Shown: piece after piece, positions 1 to 13,500 of the stretch | Layout: the number at the start of each line of letters is the position of its first letter | Position numbering within the stretch: the first letter of the stretch is position 1 | Source of the DNA: Phoronis australis | Lineage: Eukaryota; Phoronida; Phoronidae | Length of the DNA stretch: 64,000 nucleotides | Assembly (NCBI GenBank): GCA_002633005.1 | Contig: NMRA01000384.1 | Coordinates: 234,064 to 298,063, forward strand | Direction of reading: 5' to 3' | Notes under the pieces: generated by a model | The model's input: the letters and a program-made list of their open reading frames with translations, nothing else | Databases searched by the model: none | What the model was told of the DNA's origin: nothing | Program-made: the position numbers and the translations under genes

Positions 1-3000
1 CGCTCTACTGGTTTTTGACATGTGCTGTACTTTGAACTGAAAATTGTTTTAAATTTGAATCGAATTTCCTTATCAACGTTACTTAACTTTCTAAATTGCT
101 TCATAAATGACTTGAATATGGCAGTGCTCTATTGTATTAGTTTACATATGTGCACTTGGGTACGTTATTTCTGGAACTGGTTGCTTGTGCGGCTTAAAAA
201 TCACTATACTATAAGTGATATTCAAGTTGATTTAAGCGAGAGTCAAGCCCGAGATTAAAACTGTTTTCAAGACGAACATTTACACGTATCTTCTGAGTAC
301 TAAGCGGTAGTATCTGTTTATATTTCGTTGCAGAATTTAATGCTTTATTCCACTGTACCATAGCAACTTTTATAAATTTAGTAACATACGGAACAAATTG
401 TCTTTTGCTACTTGTACTGCCGGCAGAAGGTTGAGCAGACGATCAGAACAAGGCGCTGTGTTAAAGAAGAAAATTACTTGGGATGATTTCATTGAATTGT
501 AATAAAACGATATCATAATACGAAACCTGTATGACTATTAATGACTTTTTTGCTCATATTATGGACAAAGTGCAACACGGTTAGGACCTGGGGGCTTGGG
601 ACTCTATGAAAGGTTTCAGGTCGGAAATGGAAGAAGTACCAGTCGATACAATTTTTGGGATGATCCTTGTACGCTATTTTCGATTTGTGCCGACATTCGT
701 AACACAACATGCACGGGCATGGACACGGCCATTTTGCTTTTCAACACCACCAGGTGGGAGATGAGTGCTAATAACGCTAATGTCCCTTAAGGTTGTTCTT
801 GGGTGTTCCAAAGAATCAACATTTTTCTAGCACAAACCAACCAACCTACATGCAAATATATTATTGATTTCTGGACTTTTGGCACGAACTCTGCATGCGT
901 GGCAAACGCGCACAGACGACTTACTTACATTGCTCCAAGCTACACGTCTACATGTATCCACTTGCAACCTAGCTAGAGTTACTATATTTATTGCAATCTG
1001 CAAGCGAAGTTCGAAGTTTTACGTGATTGCTTGGACCACAGAAGACACAAACTTGCTAGATCCAGCGTAGTACCGAAAACAGAGCTTGGGTCGCGAGAGT
1101 GACTCACCGGGATTCTTAAGAAGAAATGGGCACAGGTATGCCTCGATCCGTGATATGAAAAGTAGAGCCATTTCAATATCAACAAATTGTGAAAATGACA
1201 CAAAGTATCTTATTTCGATACCAATATCGGCAAAAACCCTACCCCTTTAAATGGCACGAGAGCAATCAGCCATATTATGGGAGAATCCCCGGGAATGAAT
1301 GATGAACATGCGCTTTTTGAAACATCGTTGGACAGTAGTTCTAACTTGAACCAGGCACCAGGTGGTGAGACGCTCTCGTCCAATAGTCGGCTACCCTAGA
1401 TCTGCTAAACAACATTTTTTTGGAAATCGACATTTTGTGAGTCCGCTCACAAACTGTGCGGAGAAAAAGCAGTCTACGATGAGGGAATTCGAAGAAACGA
1501 AGCTCAGTTATAAAAATAGTTATTTGGCATTGCTTTTGGTGTCTCATATTACAAGATAATGACATGTAATTTTGTTCTGATTATACCGCATAGGGAGATA
1601 ACGGAATACGGTGTTGTCAAAATAGTTTTAGCAGCTAAGTTGTGACCGTATAATCAGGGATATCAACGAGCGCAAGTTCCTGTGGACAAACATATCTGAT
1701 AGACCGTTAAACTGTCCATTGTAAGTTTTAATAATATAAAGACCAAGCCGTGCTAAAAAGAAAATTTTCACCAGAATAGCCTATAGCACTAATGATATCC
1801 CGGACAGCACTTCTAAACTCAGTGTTTTCTTTAATGGGGAGTGGGGGGGGGGCAAAGCGTAAGTGCATTTCCTCCACCGGTCGGGCGGCCACCAGTTCCC
1901 GATCGTCTCCAATTCATCAACAGACGACACCAATTTGGACGTTCTCCGCTCGCCAATTTCACCCTACCAGTCGACACAAGCCCACCCACGGCGCAACTTC
2001 GACTTGAGGCATTGCTAAGATCTGTGCGGTTTCAGGGTGTGCATTTCCATTTTAGAGCGATGTTTTTAACTCAGAACGTTGACGATTAAAGATAATCTTG
2101 AAAAGGCCATAATGCTATATTTCTCCAATACACTCTGTTGATCAACACCAGTTCTCAGCGGACACCCATACTAATGAGCTCATAAAAAGACGTCAGTTGC
2201 AGTGACATGTTTACATAAGAGGGAGTGATGCAACCTTATACATGTACATGTAGCTGAGGACGACCAGAAGGGGATTTATTGTAGAAGTTGCTGTGCTGCC
2301 AACAGAGGTTCCACCGTGCACAAAATGATCGCGATTGCATTGGTTTTGTAAAACCAGTGGTTGCAATTGATTGTCTTCGCCAGTTCATTCGACAAACAGG
2401 CTTTAGTTTTTGATGACTTGAGTTTTGGCATTTACCAATAAATCTCGCTGTATTTACCCACAATGCCGCGAATATCCGTCAGACACATTTGTTGCTTCGT
2501 TTACGTGCCATTGAATTTTCAAATGTCATTTGTTTTTGTCTGATTCTTTATCAGTTTTTCTCGGCTGCATTGCTATATTCGTCCAACGAAGTATTACTGC
2601 TGTGCTGCGGACTGCAACTCCGACGTGAGAAAGTTTGATAAACGGGAAAAATACCCGTGAATGTGTGATGTGAAACTCATCAGTCGCCTTCCCGACATCA
2701 ATTAGAGACACGAAAATGTGCCTGATTTCCAAAACGAGGTCACGACCTTTTTTATCTCAGGAACAAAGGAGGGTTCTATCGCTGTGTAATCCGGGACGGC
2801 ACTATGATTTGGGACTTGTTTCTCGAAATGTCTATTGCCAAAATTTGATTTTTGTCTTTTGCCTTTGGATTTAAGTCTACTCCGAAGCAAACTACGGATT
2901 TCCGTGTTTTGTCCTCGAGTTGTATGTAGCCTCAGTAATTTTGTGAAACTGTAGTCAAGAGACTCTTTGTGAAACACGTCCCAGTTGTCTCAGCCAGTTG

Positions 3001-4180
3001 ACCAGGCTGGTAATGCAAATGCAATCACGTGGAACCATTACTGTTTTTCAATCTCCCGGATGTTAGGTGAGTGCTTTTCTGTGATAAAAGTGGTTTTACT
3101 GTTATTAAAATTTATTGAAAATATATGATGCGTCAATGTGTTTAGGATGTGCATTGAACCCGCAATACTGCTATGGTGTTTCAGTTGTCACAGCGCTCTG
3201 CACCATTAAGCCGCAGGGTGAGAGGCCTGACTAGGGCGTGACGAGCATAATGTTTGCGTTGAAAGATACACTGCTTGAAAAACTTGATGACGATACTGAA
3301 GTGTTGTACGCAATCACTCCATTGCAGGCAGTAAACCATTTACTATAATGTCTACGATCCACGGATGTCTCACTTGATAGTTACAGGTGGAATCCAACGT
3401 CACTGTAGCTCCTTGTCCATTTACAGTGTGATGCGATCGACCGTTGGGTACGCGCCCGTCCCAGACTTCCAAAAAATCCGTTACCATAATAGCTCTGCCT
3501 TTTGAAAGTATAAACTTTGGGGAAGGCGCTGAGAGTAAATACAAACTTTTGGCTTTCCTATGTGCATATTGGAAATCACAAACATTAGGCGAATATGACG
3601 AATTTGAAAACCCACCGAGTGGACGTAGCCACCCTGGTTTCTTTGACCTCGCGCACATATCAGCTTCACCAATTTTTCTAATGTGAAAGTGGAGACAGCA
3701 TCATAATGACCGTGGACGTCCTGGGTTTGGTTGTCTCTTGTTACAAATAAACCTTGCCTGACTTTACTGAGACATTGTTTCTGCATAGTTTTGTGTTACC
3801 GTTGGGTGAATTTGTCTATATTGTAAAAACACCCACAATTGGTTTTTGAAGCATCAAAATAAACCCCGAAATAGTAAACTTAAAACTTGTGTTAGCTTTC
3901 AAACAAAGTCCTTCAGCACACTGCCCACAAACACGTGACTCACAAACACGTGACTCACAAACAACGACATGACTCTTCTACCACCGCATCATTTGAGAAC
4001 AGCCTTAAGTAACCTGTCTGGCGATGACTCATGTTTCATGCATACCTTTAGTTCCAATATTTCGCCTGATGAAAGATTCACGTTTCATCTTCTTTGGATT
4101 TCCTGCATTTCTTAGTTTTTACTGCATATCATTTAACAAGTTTCTTACTTGAAACTGTGTTCATGCCACTAAGGTGCCGC
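1..4180. other. Intergenic, no supported gene
   Basis: Only short open frames occur here. None shows a recognisable domain or a consistent splice chain. Two overlapping minus-strand frames of about 100 codons (3314-3786) stay open together, but they match no family I know and lack clear exon borders. A G-run at about 1846-1855 and a 15-bp direct repeat at 3926-3962 are the only obvious structures. The stretch lies immediately downstream of gene A, so its right edge should contain the gene A 3' untranslated region. I could not identify a convincing poly(A) signal near the stop codon. Confidence 0.5.
3926..3962. repeat. 15-bp direct repeat
   Basis: The unit CACAAACACGTGACT occurs twice in immediate tandem, followed by a partial third copy. 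Each unit contains a CACGTG E-box palindrome. It lies about 220 bp beyond the gene A stop codon on the downstream side. Confidence 0.7.
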
Positions 4181-4519
4181 TTATTTGGGTTCGTTTCCAG
4201 GAAAAACTTCTTTACAAAGGACTGGATGCTTTGCTCTCAGGTCTTTGTAAATTTCTTCGATACGTACGCCTTGTTCAACTGTTTTGTCTGGAGGTATAGA
4301 CATGGCCCCAGCATGCGGTGGGAGGTTTGGGAACTGAAACGCGTGAAGAACTGCCACACAGGCATTCTGTCCTGCGTCGCCAACCATTCCTGGAGACCCA
4401 GAACTTCCTCCAACGAAATCCTTTCCAACATGATACAAAACTCGTCTTGAATCCAGAAAATGCTTTGGATAGGCATTCACACGAAGAGTCTGCTGGGACC
4501 ACTCACTAAGCGCCCGATA
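4181..4519 (-). CDS. Gene A last exon: protease Ser motif and C terminus
   Basis: The exon starts after an acceptor (TTTACAG) at phase 0 and runs 112 codons to a TAA stop. It carries GGSSGSPG, the nucleophile loop of trypsin-fold proteases (G-x-S-G-[GS]-P); the second Ser, about residue 854, is the predicted catalytic residue. It is followed by a hydrophobic strand ending VAVLHAF and a C-terminal helix (VRIEEIYKDLR). The GSSGSP form with a following LHAF-type strand resembles the FAM111 and Trypsin_2 groups more than secreted digestive trypsins (GDSGGP). The upstream exon ends at phase 0, so the join is clean. Confidence 0.9.
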   Translation of the reverse strand, partial: YRALSEWSQQTLRVNAYPKHFLDSRRVLYHVGKDFVGGSSGSPGMVGDAGQNACVAVLHAFQFPNLPPHAGAMSIPPDKTVEQGVRIEEIYKDLRAKHPVLCKEVFPGNEPK

Positions 4520-7500
4520 CTGTAAATAATAACACCTACATGTATAGAATTACTACTGTTCATCAAGCCCATTTTGGTTGGCTCAAAAATTTTACCTAGT
4601 ATTAATCTTTGATTTTACTTATGATAGTCAGAAAAAATATCCCGACTGGACCAGTGTTGCCTGTTTTATATATCAACCATAATAAAACAAAGTTTCTCGC
4701 ATCATGTATCTGGGTACGTAGACATCAATTGATTACTTAATTGTAGGAAAAAACGTTTTAATTGAACAGGATGTTGAACATATGATGTTACTGGAACAAA
4801 AATTCTTTATGCAAATAATAAAATGAGATCGCAGATGTAAGGGTTAGATGGTAACCTGCAGTAAATGTGAAATTTAAGTGTAACTTTCCTGATGAGATGA
4901 GCTGGGTTAGAATCAGAGTATGTTTTGGAATGCTGACGTTCCCAACAGTAATCGCTACTTTGTTTTTCAATTTTTTGCCAGCTTGGTGTAAATGCCTGTC
5001 TTGTGAGCTTTGGTCACCAAGAGGTGCAAAAATGTGAAAGATTGGCGTAAAACGAGAAAATTTGTTATTAAGCTTGAAAGATTGACAGAACACGTGAAAG
5101 ATTGACATAAAACATGACAGATTGGAATAAAACGTGAAGGAGTGATAAAAATGTGAAAGATTGGCATGTGACTCCTAGCTGATCCACACAAGAATTGTAG
5201 CACCTGTTCACAAGTTGCTACAATCAGTGCATGAAAATGGGTTATTTTTTCTGACAGTATGAACTCGTTTCTACATAGTGTGCACAAATACCACAAATTG
5301 TTGACAACGTCTACAACAACCTGAAAATAGTCTACAGTTGCGACTCGTGCAAAATAATATGAACTAGGTGTTATTCATAAACGTAGCCTTGCATGTTTTT
5401 GAAATTTTCACAACTAATTCTCCAGTGCCATAGACTTTCAGAATGTATATATTATCTTTATTTCCGTAGCAACAACGTGTTCAGTGATTTCATGCCGTTC
5501 TTTTCGATCACGAGATAGACCTCGCCAGTTTTGGTAACGTTGACCATCGTTTTTATGATACCAGAGGAGTTCCAGAAGCCCTCAAAAGTGAACGCTATTT
5601 GCGCATAGTCGAACTTCAGTCACGGAGCAAGTCATGTGACTTTCAAACTTGATATTGATTTGCTGTATGACAGACGCTTCTACATGCGCAGATAACGTTC
5701 ATATCCGACGGGAAATTTGAGGCTACGAAAATATCCGAGGTGTTCCAAAGAAGATAAAGATAAAGAGTTACCTCTCGGTGAAGCTCCTCGCGGTCCAAGT
5801 GAATTACTTTGCACCCATAATCAACAACTTTCGCTTCGCCTTTAGGGTGGCCCGCGAAAATTACATATTCGTGCATGCCAAGTTTCATAAACCTGTTTAT
5901 GGGTTTTGGCAACGAGGATGTTTCACACGCACATTCTAGAATAGCATAATCCAATTCTTTATTCCAAGCAATGATTGGGTTGGCAGTGAACCCAAATTTT
6001 CTGTATCTTTGCTCATCATCTTCTTGAAACGTCCTGTCGAAGTTGAACAAACAACTTCTTCCATATTTTCTCCTTTCTTTTTCTTCATCTGAAGCAACAA
6101 TGAAACGGAACATATCGAGACTCTTCAAAACCCTAAGTATAACAATCCCTTACATCTTTGTTTTTTCATTACATTATTTGCCCACAAAAGTGGCCTAGAA
6201 GGACTTCATTTTGCCATCAGCTGTAAGAAGATATAGGGCAACGCAAACCCACACATAAAGTGCAGAAACTTCGCTCGCTCAGTGTCAAGTGTACACGAAG
6301 GACCACTGGTCAGTGATTAGCGCACAAGGATTATTCAACAGGGGACTTTTGATACTGGTGCACTCTAGCATAATGAGAATACGAAAGTGACTTCCGAATG
6401 ATGCGACTCAGATCTGGTGGAGAGAAATTCAATTACAAGTTAGTGGTTCATAAGTATAAAAACGGAAAAACAGAGAAGTAAAGTTCTCTGTCAGCTGCCC
6501 CTCCCATTGTTTGGTTAGTTAAAGTTCATTAATTTAGCTTTTTGACACAGGCTGTGGTCGAAATTCTCATACTTTATGAGCGGCAACCAATGGCTTTGTC
6601 GCAGATATACCTTCCCAGTGTTAAATATATGGAACAGAACATCGTTGCTCATCTGTTGACATTTCAAAAGGTTTGCCTTTTTTCGTTAAGCATTGGTACA
6701 TCCCACTGCACAGCAGTGAAAATTTGCCTGTATTATAATTTAGTAGGAAAAGTGTTAAAACGCTGTTTATACCAGTAGGTTGAAACCTCCCGTCCGCATT
6801 ACAGAGGATCTGTAGGTGGCGCTGAACTCCTGTCTGCCAAAGACCTGATCGCCATCTAGAGGTTTAGTGAATTTTGAAATGGCGCAGTTATTTCGAAAGT
6901 CACCTGTTGGTCTTCCAGGAGTTCAAATGTCCACCTTTCAACAAATGTTTGCTCAAGATGAGAACGATGTTAAATTTTTTATCAGCACTATTATTCGGTC
7001 ACTTGAAGTACTGCCAAATTCGAAACTTGAAATCGTAAAATTGTGGCCGTTAAACTGTTCAGTAACAGACCAATAGCAGTGCTAGATATCCTCTCCCACT
7101 AACTGTGCTGAAAGAATCATATAACTGTCAGATGTATTCTCGTGACTGGTGTTAAATATTTCACTTCTGTGTTATTTCATCCCACGCCAATAGCAAGCAA
7201 TGACTTTACTTGATTTATCGGTCCGGTTTTCTTCTGTTCTATTGTGAATTTTCGTGAGTACATAGCGACACTAGTGTTCACAGAATTTCAATTTGAATTA
7301 AAACCAAACCTACTCCCTGATATATATAACAACACGAAAGAAATTTCAATTAAAGACCGCATCGATTGTATTTTACATGGGGCCAACTGCAAACCCCGAA
7401 ATTCCAAAAGTTGTTACCATCGTCAGAATCTACATCGGGCTCCTTTACTACGTGGTAATTGGTCATTAAGTATCGTCTTCCAACTCGGAAGCCAGTGCCG

Positions 7501-10500
7501 CAGCTTCCGTTCGACCAATTAATTCGGGCGACAGACGCAGATGCCTCCACAATTGTTTGATGTAGATGACTCGACAGAGAGTGTTTGCCGCAATCTCGAG
7601 CAGGTCCACTGCCTGTTAAAATGTTAAGGAGAAGGTTAAACGTGGCATTTAGTAACGATGGACAGCATTTAAAGTTTATCGGAAACATTTCTTTTGATTA
7701 TTGCTTAATACTTTGCACGCATCTGTCGTCATTTGCGAACGATAAGCCCACTTAAACACCAATTAATCTAATACAAGTAATGTCGTTCTCGTTAAAGGGA
7801 TACCAAACCCGGTTTTGACTTACTAACGGATACTTAAACACGACTTTCACACCCTCTTCTCTGAAACAAAAAATACTCTATAAACCTCGACAGCACTTAG
7901 AAGGTTGGAGCAAAACTCCTTGCAAAGTGTGGTAAACGAACAAGCGTGACCTACGCTTCGGGTGAGATATACGACAGACGTAGGGAAGTACCATAATAAG
8001 AGAGTACGAGTTTTCGGTTGAGTTCTGCTTTCCTTTTCCTTTCGTGACATGATCTTTTTGTTTGGGTGGTTACAAAGAGAAAACGCATATTAATTGAAAG
8101 ACAGATTTAACAAATACCGCTTTTGGTCTGTAGTCTTGATGCCATAACAATCTGAAACAGAGCAACTCTGCACGCAGTTAGCTTCCTTGTAACACCTGAC
8201 CCTAGTCTCCCTGAGTTCCAGGGTAATACAATAGGGAAGCCAACTATACATGTACATCTCGTGCACATCTATGTAATTATCTATACCAATGCAAAGGGAT
8301 TAATACCCTCAGGAGCGGAAAATAACATTTCTGGTCACCCTCGACACCCAATTTCACGAGCTGTTCGCCACCAATTTTGTGCCGTCTTCCGTCATTTGTG
8401 CCGCCCGTCATCCCCCGCCTCCCCCCTCAATCGTGGTATCGCTAGAGTGATCTAACTAAACCGTACATGCTTCTTCAAGTGACGAACGCCTCCCACCAAA
8501 AGATCCACGATTGGATAATTCCGAGTAACACTGCCTGCTTTCTTTATTTCCGTCGATCTACAAACAAACAAGCACAGGGAATATGATTTTATCATTACAT
8601 CGTGGTCAAAACACCACCAGGGGCACGTTTCATGAATAATTGTTTGTTTTAACCGAGCCTGAAATCGGGATAACTTAACATCAAAATGTCAGCGCTGTTT
8701 CATGAAAACTCTTCAGACCAAAATTAAGACAGAGATCGGTCTAAGTTCAAAAGTTTACTTGATAACTGAGTAGATTTTTGTTCTTAATGACTAAAATTTA
8801 TCACTACCATAACTGTTGACTGCAAAGTAACACATTTTGATGATATTTTTCGCCATCTAATGCCCCTAAATGATGTCAAATTGAAGATCGTCTCTTTCCG
8901 ATCCAAGAGTCGGCAAAGCGGCCTAGACTTGTACTGACAATGCAATCCGACTAAGCCAACCTGCATTTGGGAAATGATATTTCCAGCCATACCAGAGTAT
9001 TCGTAAGTTAACGATATCTTTATTGTTGTAAATAAATCTCCGCTTAGCGTTTCAAGGCTAAAACTTTGAGACCGTATTTCACACACTGCCTCGCTTACTT
9101 TTTTCAATTCGTAATAAGTGATTAGAACGTAGGCCTAGTTTGCGTGCTCACCTATGATCTAATACCACGGTTAGGGACTTACAGGTGCGCACGGCAATTA
9201 AGAAATTGGTGAGCCAGGTTTGACGGTTTTATGGACTAAAGGGAATATGATTCCCACGAATCGCATTCAATGATCTTTTAAAGTTATTTTGTGTAAATGA
9301 ATCAAAAAATTTGACCTTTGTTCTTGTTTACCCGGATACGGAAGTGCCGCCATCAGAGCACATCCTTTTTCAGACTTGAATTCTTGGGGCGAATTCAGGT
9401 ACCTTTCAGACAAGTGCAAATTTAAAAAAAATCTAGTTGGCAAGGGCATATTTAACTTTTGGAATCTAGAGTGAAGGAGCATTCGGATTTTGCTCCCCTC
9501 TCTTACAACGGGGCACCAGGGCAGTTAGGCCTACAATGTTTGATCATTTTTTGGCATCTCACTCTTTTCCGGTAGACGTAGCAAAGCAGAAAGATATGGT
9601 TTTGTTGAATTTCTTAGAGAAACTCCATCGAGTGTACTTTTTGTCAGTTATGCTTTTAGGTGTCTTAAGACTGCTGTAAAAACAAGGGCTTTCATTGACC
9701 CAGACCAGTGATAAGGACAAAATCGGCCACTCAAACTGTCGTCATTGCCTTATATGTCAAAACCTGGGGTAAGGCAAGACCACGACCAAAAAGCGACTTT
9801 GAGTTCATGTAACGAACTTTGAATTCATATAAAGGACTTTTGAGTTCATGTTACGGACTTTCAGCAATGTCCACTTTCAACCTTAACGTAGTCCGAATTT
9901 TGAGTTTAACTAAGACACAAATTTTTGGTCTTAAGTCACTTTTCATGGACTATTATATCAGACTGACTCAATCTATTTGACGGTATACCTGTGTCAAATA
10001 AAACTTACTTTTACGGTTCTTGAAAACAAGAGGATTTCTTTCTTCCTTTTCCATATCTGGAACACTTTCATCAGCACTTCGCTGCTGAGTTTTTTTGTGC
10101 CAACAAAATGCCTGTCATCAATGAGCATACCCGTTCTCTCACATATTTTTCTGTCCACTTTCATCGGGCTTGATTTCTTTTCCAACACTCCTTCACTGCA
10201 GGTGATTTGAGCGGAGAACATAATTTCCTGCTGGCTATGCAACTCGCTAGGGTGTTGAAAATCACACTGATGCTGTAGAAAACTTGCCTTATCCGAGTGG
10301 CAAAGCAAGCTCAGAGCTATTTCGAACTCCTCTTTTGAGGCAGAAGGACAAAACTTGACCCTGAAAGTCCTTTTTAAGTAACCTCGTATGAATTCGTAAG
10401 CCTTGCGTCGAAATTTAGTCCACCCAATAACGTGTTCTGAGAACTTTGAACAATAGTAGACTAAATCAGAGCCTTGCAGCTGTACTTCACTCTGACTGGT

Positions 10501-13500
10501 AATGTCTGTCACTTCATCTTTAGACTTCCGAAATATGAAGAAGTCAGAGACATTACAGAAACCATTCAGGTGGTTTACTATGGCACTGACGTCCACTCTC
10601 ATTTCCACGGGTACTTTGAAGGAGTGTTCAGTGTGCACACAAATTCTTTGGGGATGCAAATAAATTGTCCCTTCGTCAAATTCTTCCAAAACAGCCTGCA
10701 CCAACAAAGGCTGTTCCACCCTCATAATGCTAAATTCTGTGCTCGAAAAATCCTCCAAGCCTCTTTCAATTACTGGAAACAAAGCGTTGTGCCACAAATG
10801 TTACGGCCTAAATTTAATGTAAGCACACACGGTATTGAAGTGTTCATTTTACCACATGTTCAAATTTATTGAGTGGATGTATAAAATTATAAACAGTGGG
10901 GGAATTAAGTTCATACAATACCATCTTTATTTTATTTTACCATGGCAAAAGGAACACTGTTGATTAAGTCGTATGTACTTAAAATGAATAATAGAAAATT
11001 AACGTGAATTTGTTAACAAGTAGAGAATTTTCGTAGTTATTTGGTGCATAGAGATTTTATGCGCGTGAACATGGTTGGTCCGTGCACTAAGAAGTCGCAA
11101 AAAGTGGCCCAGAAGAAGAGAACCTGCGTCCACGAGAGGGGCACAGTGTGCACTAGAGAAAAAAATGTTTGTTGCCTGGTAGAAGCCACGCGCGGGCAAA
11201 GAACTTTAATGCGTTAGGATGAGATGTCTCAAGCAGGGGCGGATCGTGGATTTTGAGTTAGGGGGATAGCCAGAATTTTACCCATCAAATATTCCCATCC
11301 CCCCAACTGGCAAGTGGAATCGGCAATGGCCCCCTTGGCCTCCCTCAGCCTTACAGACCATATCTTGCATTGACATTACTGTGGAAGCCATGAATTGTTG
11401 GCGAAATAAAAAATCCAATAACTACATAAAACACAGATAAAAGTAACAAAAACATCAAGGTTGAACAGTAACAGCAAAAATTAGCGGTTCTTTGGGTTCC
11501 TTGGCAAGGAAGACGAATGTACTTTTTCCCATGCAAAAAATTCTTTTGGAAATTGAATTACTCAAAAAGTCAGTGTGACTGGTGTTTTACTTGATGCGAA
11601 ATACTACAGTTACTTTCCTCTATCTTAATTTACCAGAGTGCATGGCGTCCGCTTCCCTTCCTTTCGTCATGTCTTCAATTCCTGTGTGCTGTTTCAGAGT
11701 GCCATCGTACGCGTCATTACACACGTTATCACGTAGGTCTTTTCCTGGTGTTTTTACGATATCCTCTAGATCAACACTCAAGTGTTGATCAGATGAACTT
11801 GCAGTCGCTCCCATCGACTCTTGTTGTACTTTTGAGGCAAACCCCGATGACTCTGACACAGTTTGCTTGACCTGCTTTTGCAGATCTAGAGGTCTCTAGA
11901 AATTACAATGTACACCTAAATGTAATAAATACTCTCGTCTCATTTATTTCTCTGTGCGGACCCTTAAAAGGACAGTGAATCTAATTACACATTTTGTCAA
12001 TAGCTGGCGCTAGTGACACTCGTTTGGGCTTTATTTTGCTGTTCTATTTGTTTACTAGCAGACAGCACTAGATTGACGTGACTCATGGGTCAGGACCGCG
12101 ATGGTGTAATTTGTTTACAATAGCATACTAGACAACATTCCAGGAGAGCTGATGTTCCATGGGGTTGGTCTAATGATGATGTGATTTGTGTACTATAGAA
12201 AGCCAAGAGCGCCAGTTTATCGTTATTGAAATCATTTAGTTTCGTTATTGTCAAGGTAGAAGAATGTTCCATCACCCAGTTTGGAACATTCTAGAGCCTT
12301 GTTACATTTACACAAATTTGAAAAGTTCCAGAAAGTGTTTGTTTACAGGTAAGAATTTCCAGAACATTGTAATAGACTATAAATAATTGGGCTCGGGTCA
12401 GCTGAAGTTGAGCTGAGTTGAAGTAACAGTTGTAATTACAGCTTTTGTCAATAGAGGGCCAGCTATAGAGACAGCAGGTTTTGGAAAAGTAAAATCTAAC
12501 CAGTCTTCAGTCTATAGTCGCACCGAAAGCTAGCTGTTAACACCGGTCAGTAACAACCTGCGTCCACCTATCCATGGGGTTAAATGTGACAAATAATATC
12601 GTAAATTACGTGCGACTAGGTGACGTTACTACAGAATGACAAATTTCAGTGCTCAGTAAACCTCTCAAAACCCCCCACAAGTCTTGAAACACGCTTTAAA
12701 GCACAGTAAAAAAATCATGCAAATCAGTTATATACATGAAGGCCCTAGGAGAAGGAATTAATGGCTCCGCTGAGGACCGTTCACTTTGAACCACAAAATC
12801 CAATGCGTGCACATGTCACTCCACCGGTTCGCTAGGGTCAGCTCGTGATTGAAACACGTGACATGTCTTTTTAACCAGAAGTCGTTGTCTGGAACCAATC
12901 AGATGCATCAGCCGGCTGGTCCGGTTCAACAGGAAAAATGTATCAAAAAGCAGCCAATGAGGAAGTGCTTAACTAGAATAACGTTTTTATTTGTCAGGGT
13001 AGGTGTTAAATGTGCAGTAGCACGTGGCTGAACCAGATTTGGCTGAACACGTGAAAATCGTGTTTTAAAAAATCACCAACAAGTGTTTAGTATTCGTTTA
13101 AAACAACAAGTGTTCGGGGAGATTTTTCAGTAATGCTCGTCATTTTGGAAGAAACCGGAAGTTGAGGTCGCAGTAATTCAACGCCCTTCTGTTTGATGTA
13201 TTCTTATATTAAATTCTTTGTATTTGCAGACCGCAGTGATATGGGTTTTACTGACCTCACGAAAAGCTGTTGCATCAGTGCTCTTCTCTAGTAGGAGACT
13301 AATCACTTCCGGGTTTCCGTTTTCGGAAGCAAGTTGTAGAGGTGTTTTCGCTTCCTACAAAAATAGAAATCCCGAAATCTGGATGGAAAATGTTGGATAA
13401 GGTTTAAGAAGAGCATCACGTGGTGTGGGACTTGGGTTGCAGCCCCATTCAAATAACCAATGCACATATTTGTGTAAGTAATGAGTTCAGTACCTGAAGC

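Noticed and set aside
2480-2980. Possible THAP-like zinc finger on the plus strand (YYCCAADCNSDVRKF near 2599)
   Set aside because: Only a Cys-rich opening fits; stop codons follow and no CSxHF-type pair could be placed with confidence.
3314-3786. Overlapping minus frames of 114 and 101 codons as exons downstream of gene A
   Set aside because: Gene A already ends at a stop at 4181; neither frame has clear splice borders or a recognisable domain.
8784-9107. 107-codon minus frame as an extra gene A exon
   Set aside because: No acceptor/donor pair gives phase 0 to phase 0 or phase 1, and the micro-exon at 8118 already closes the frame.
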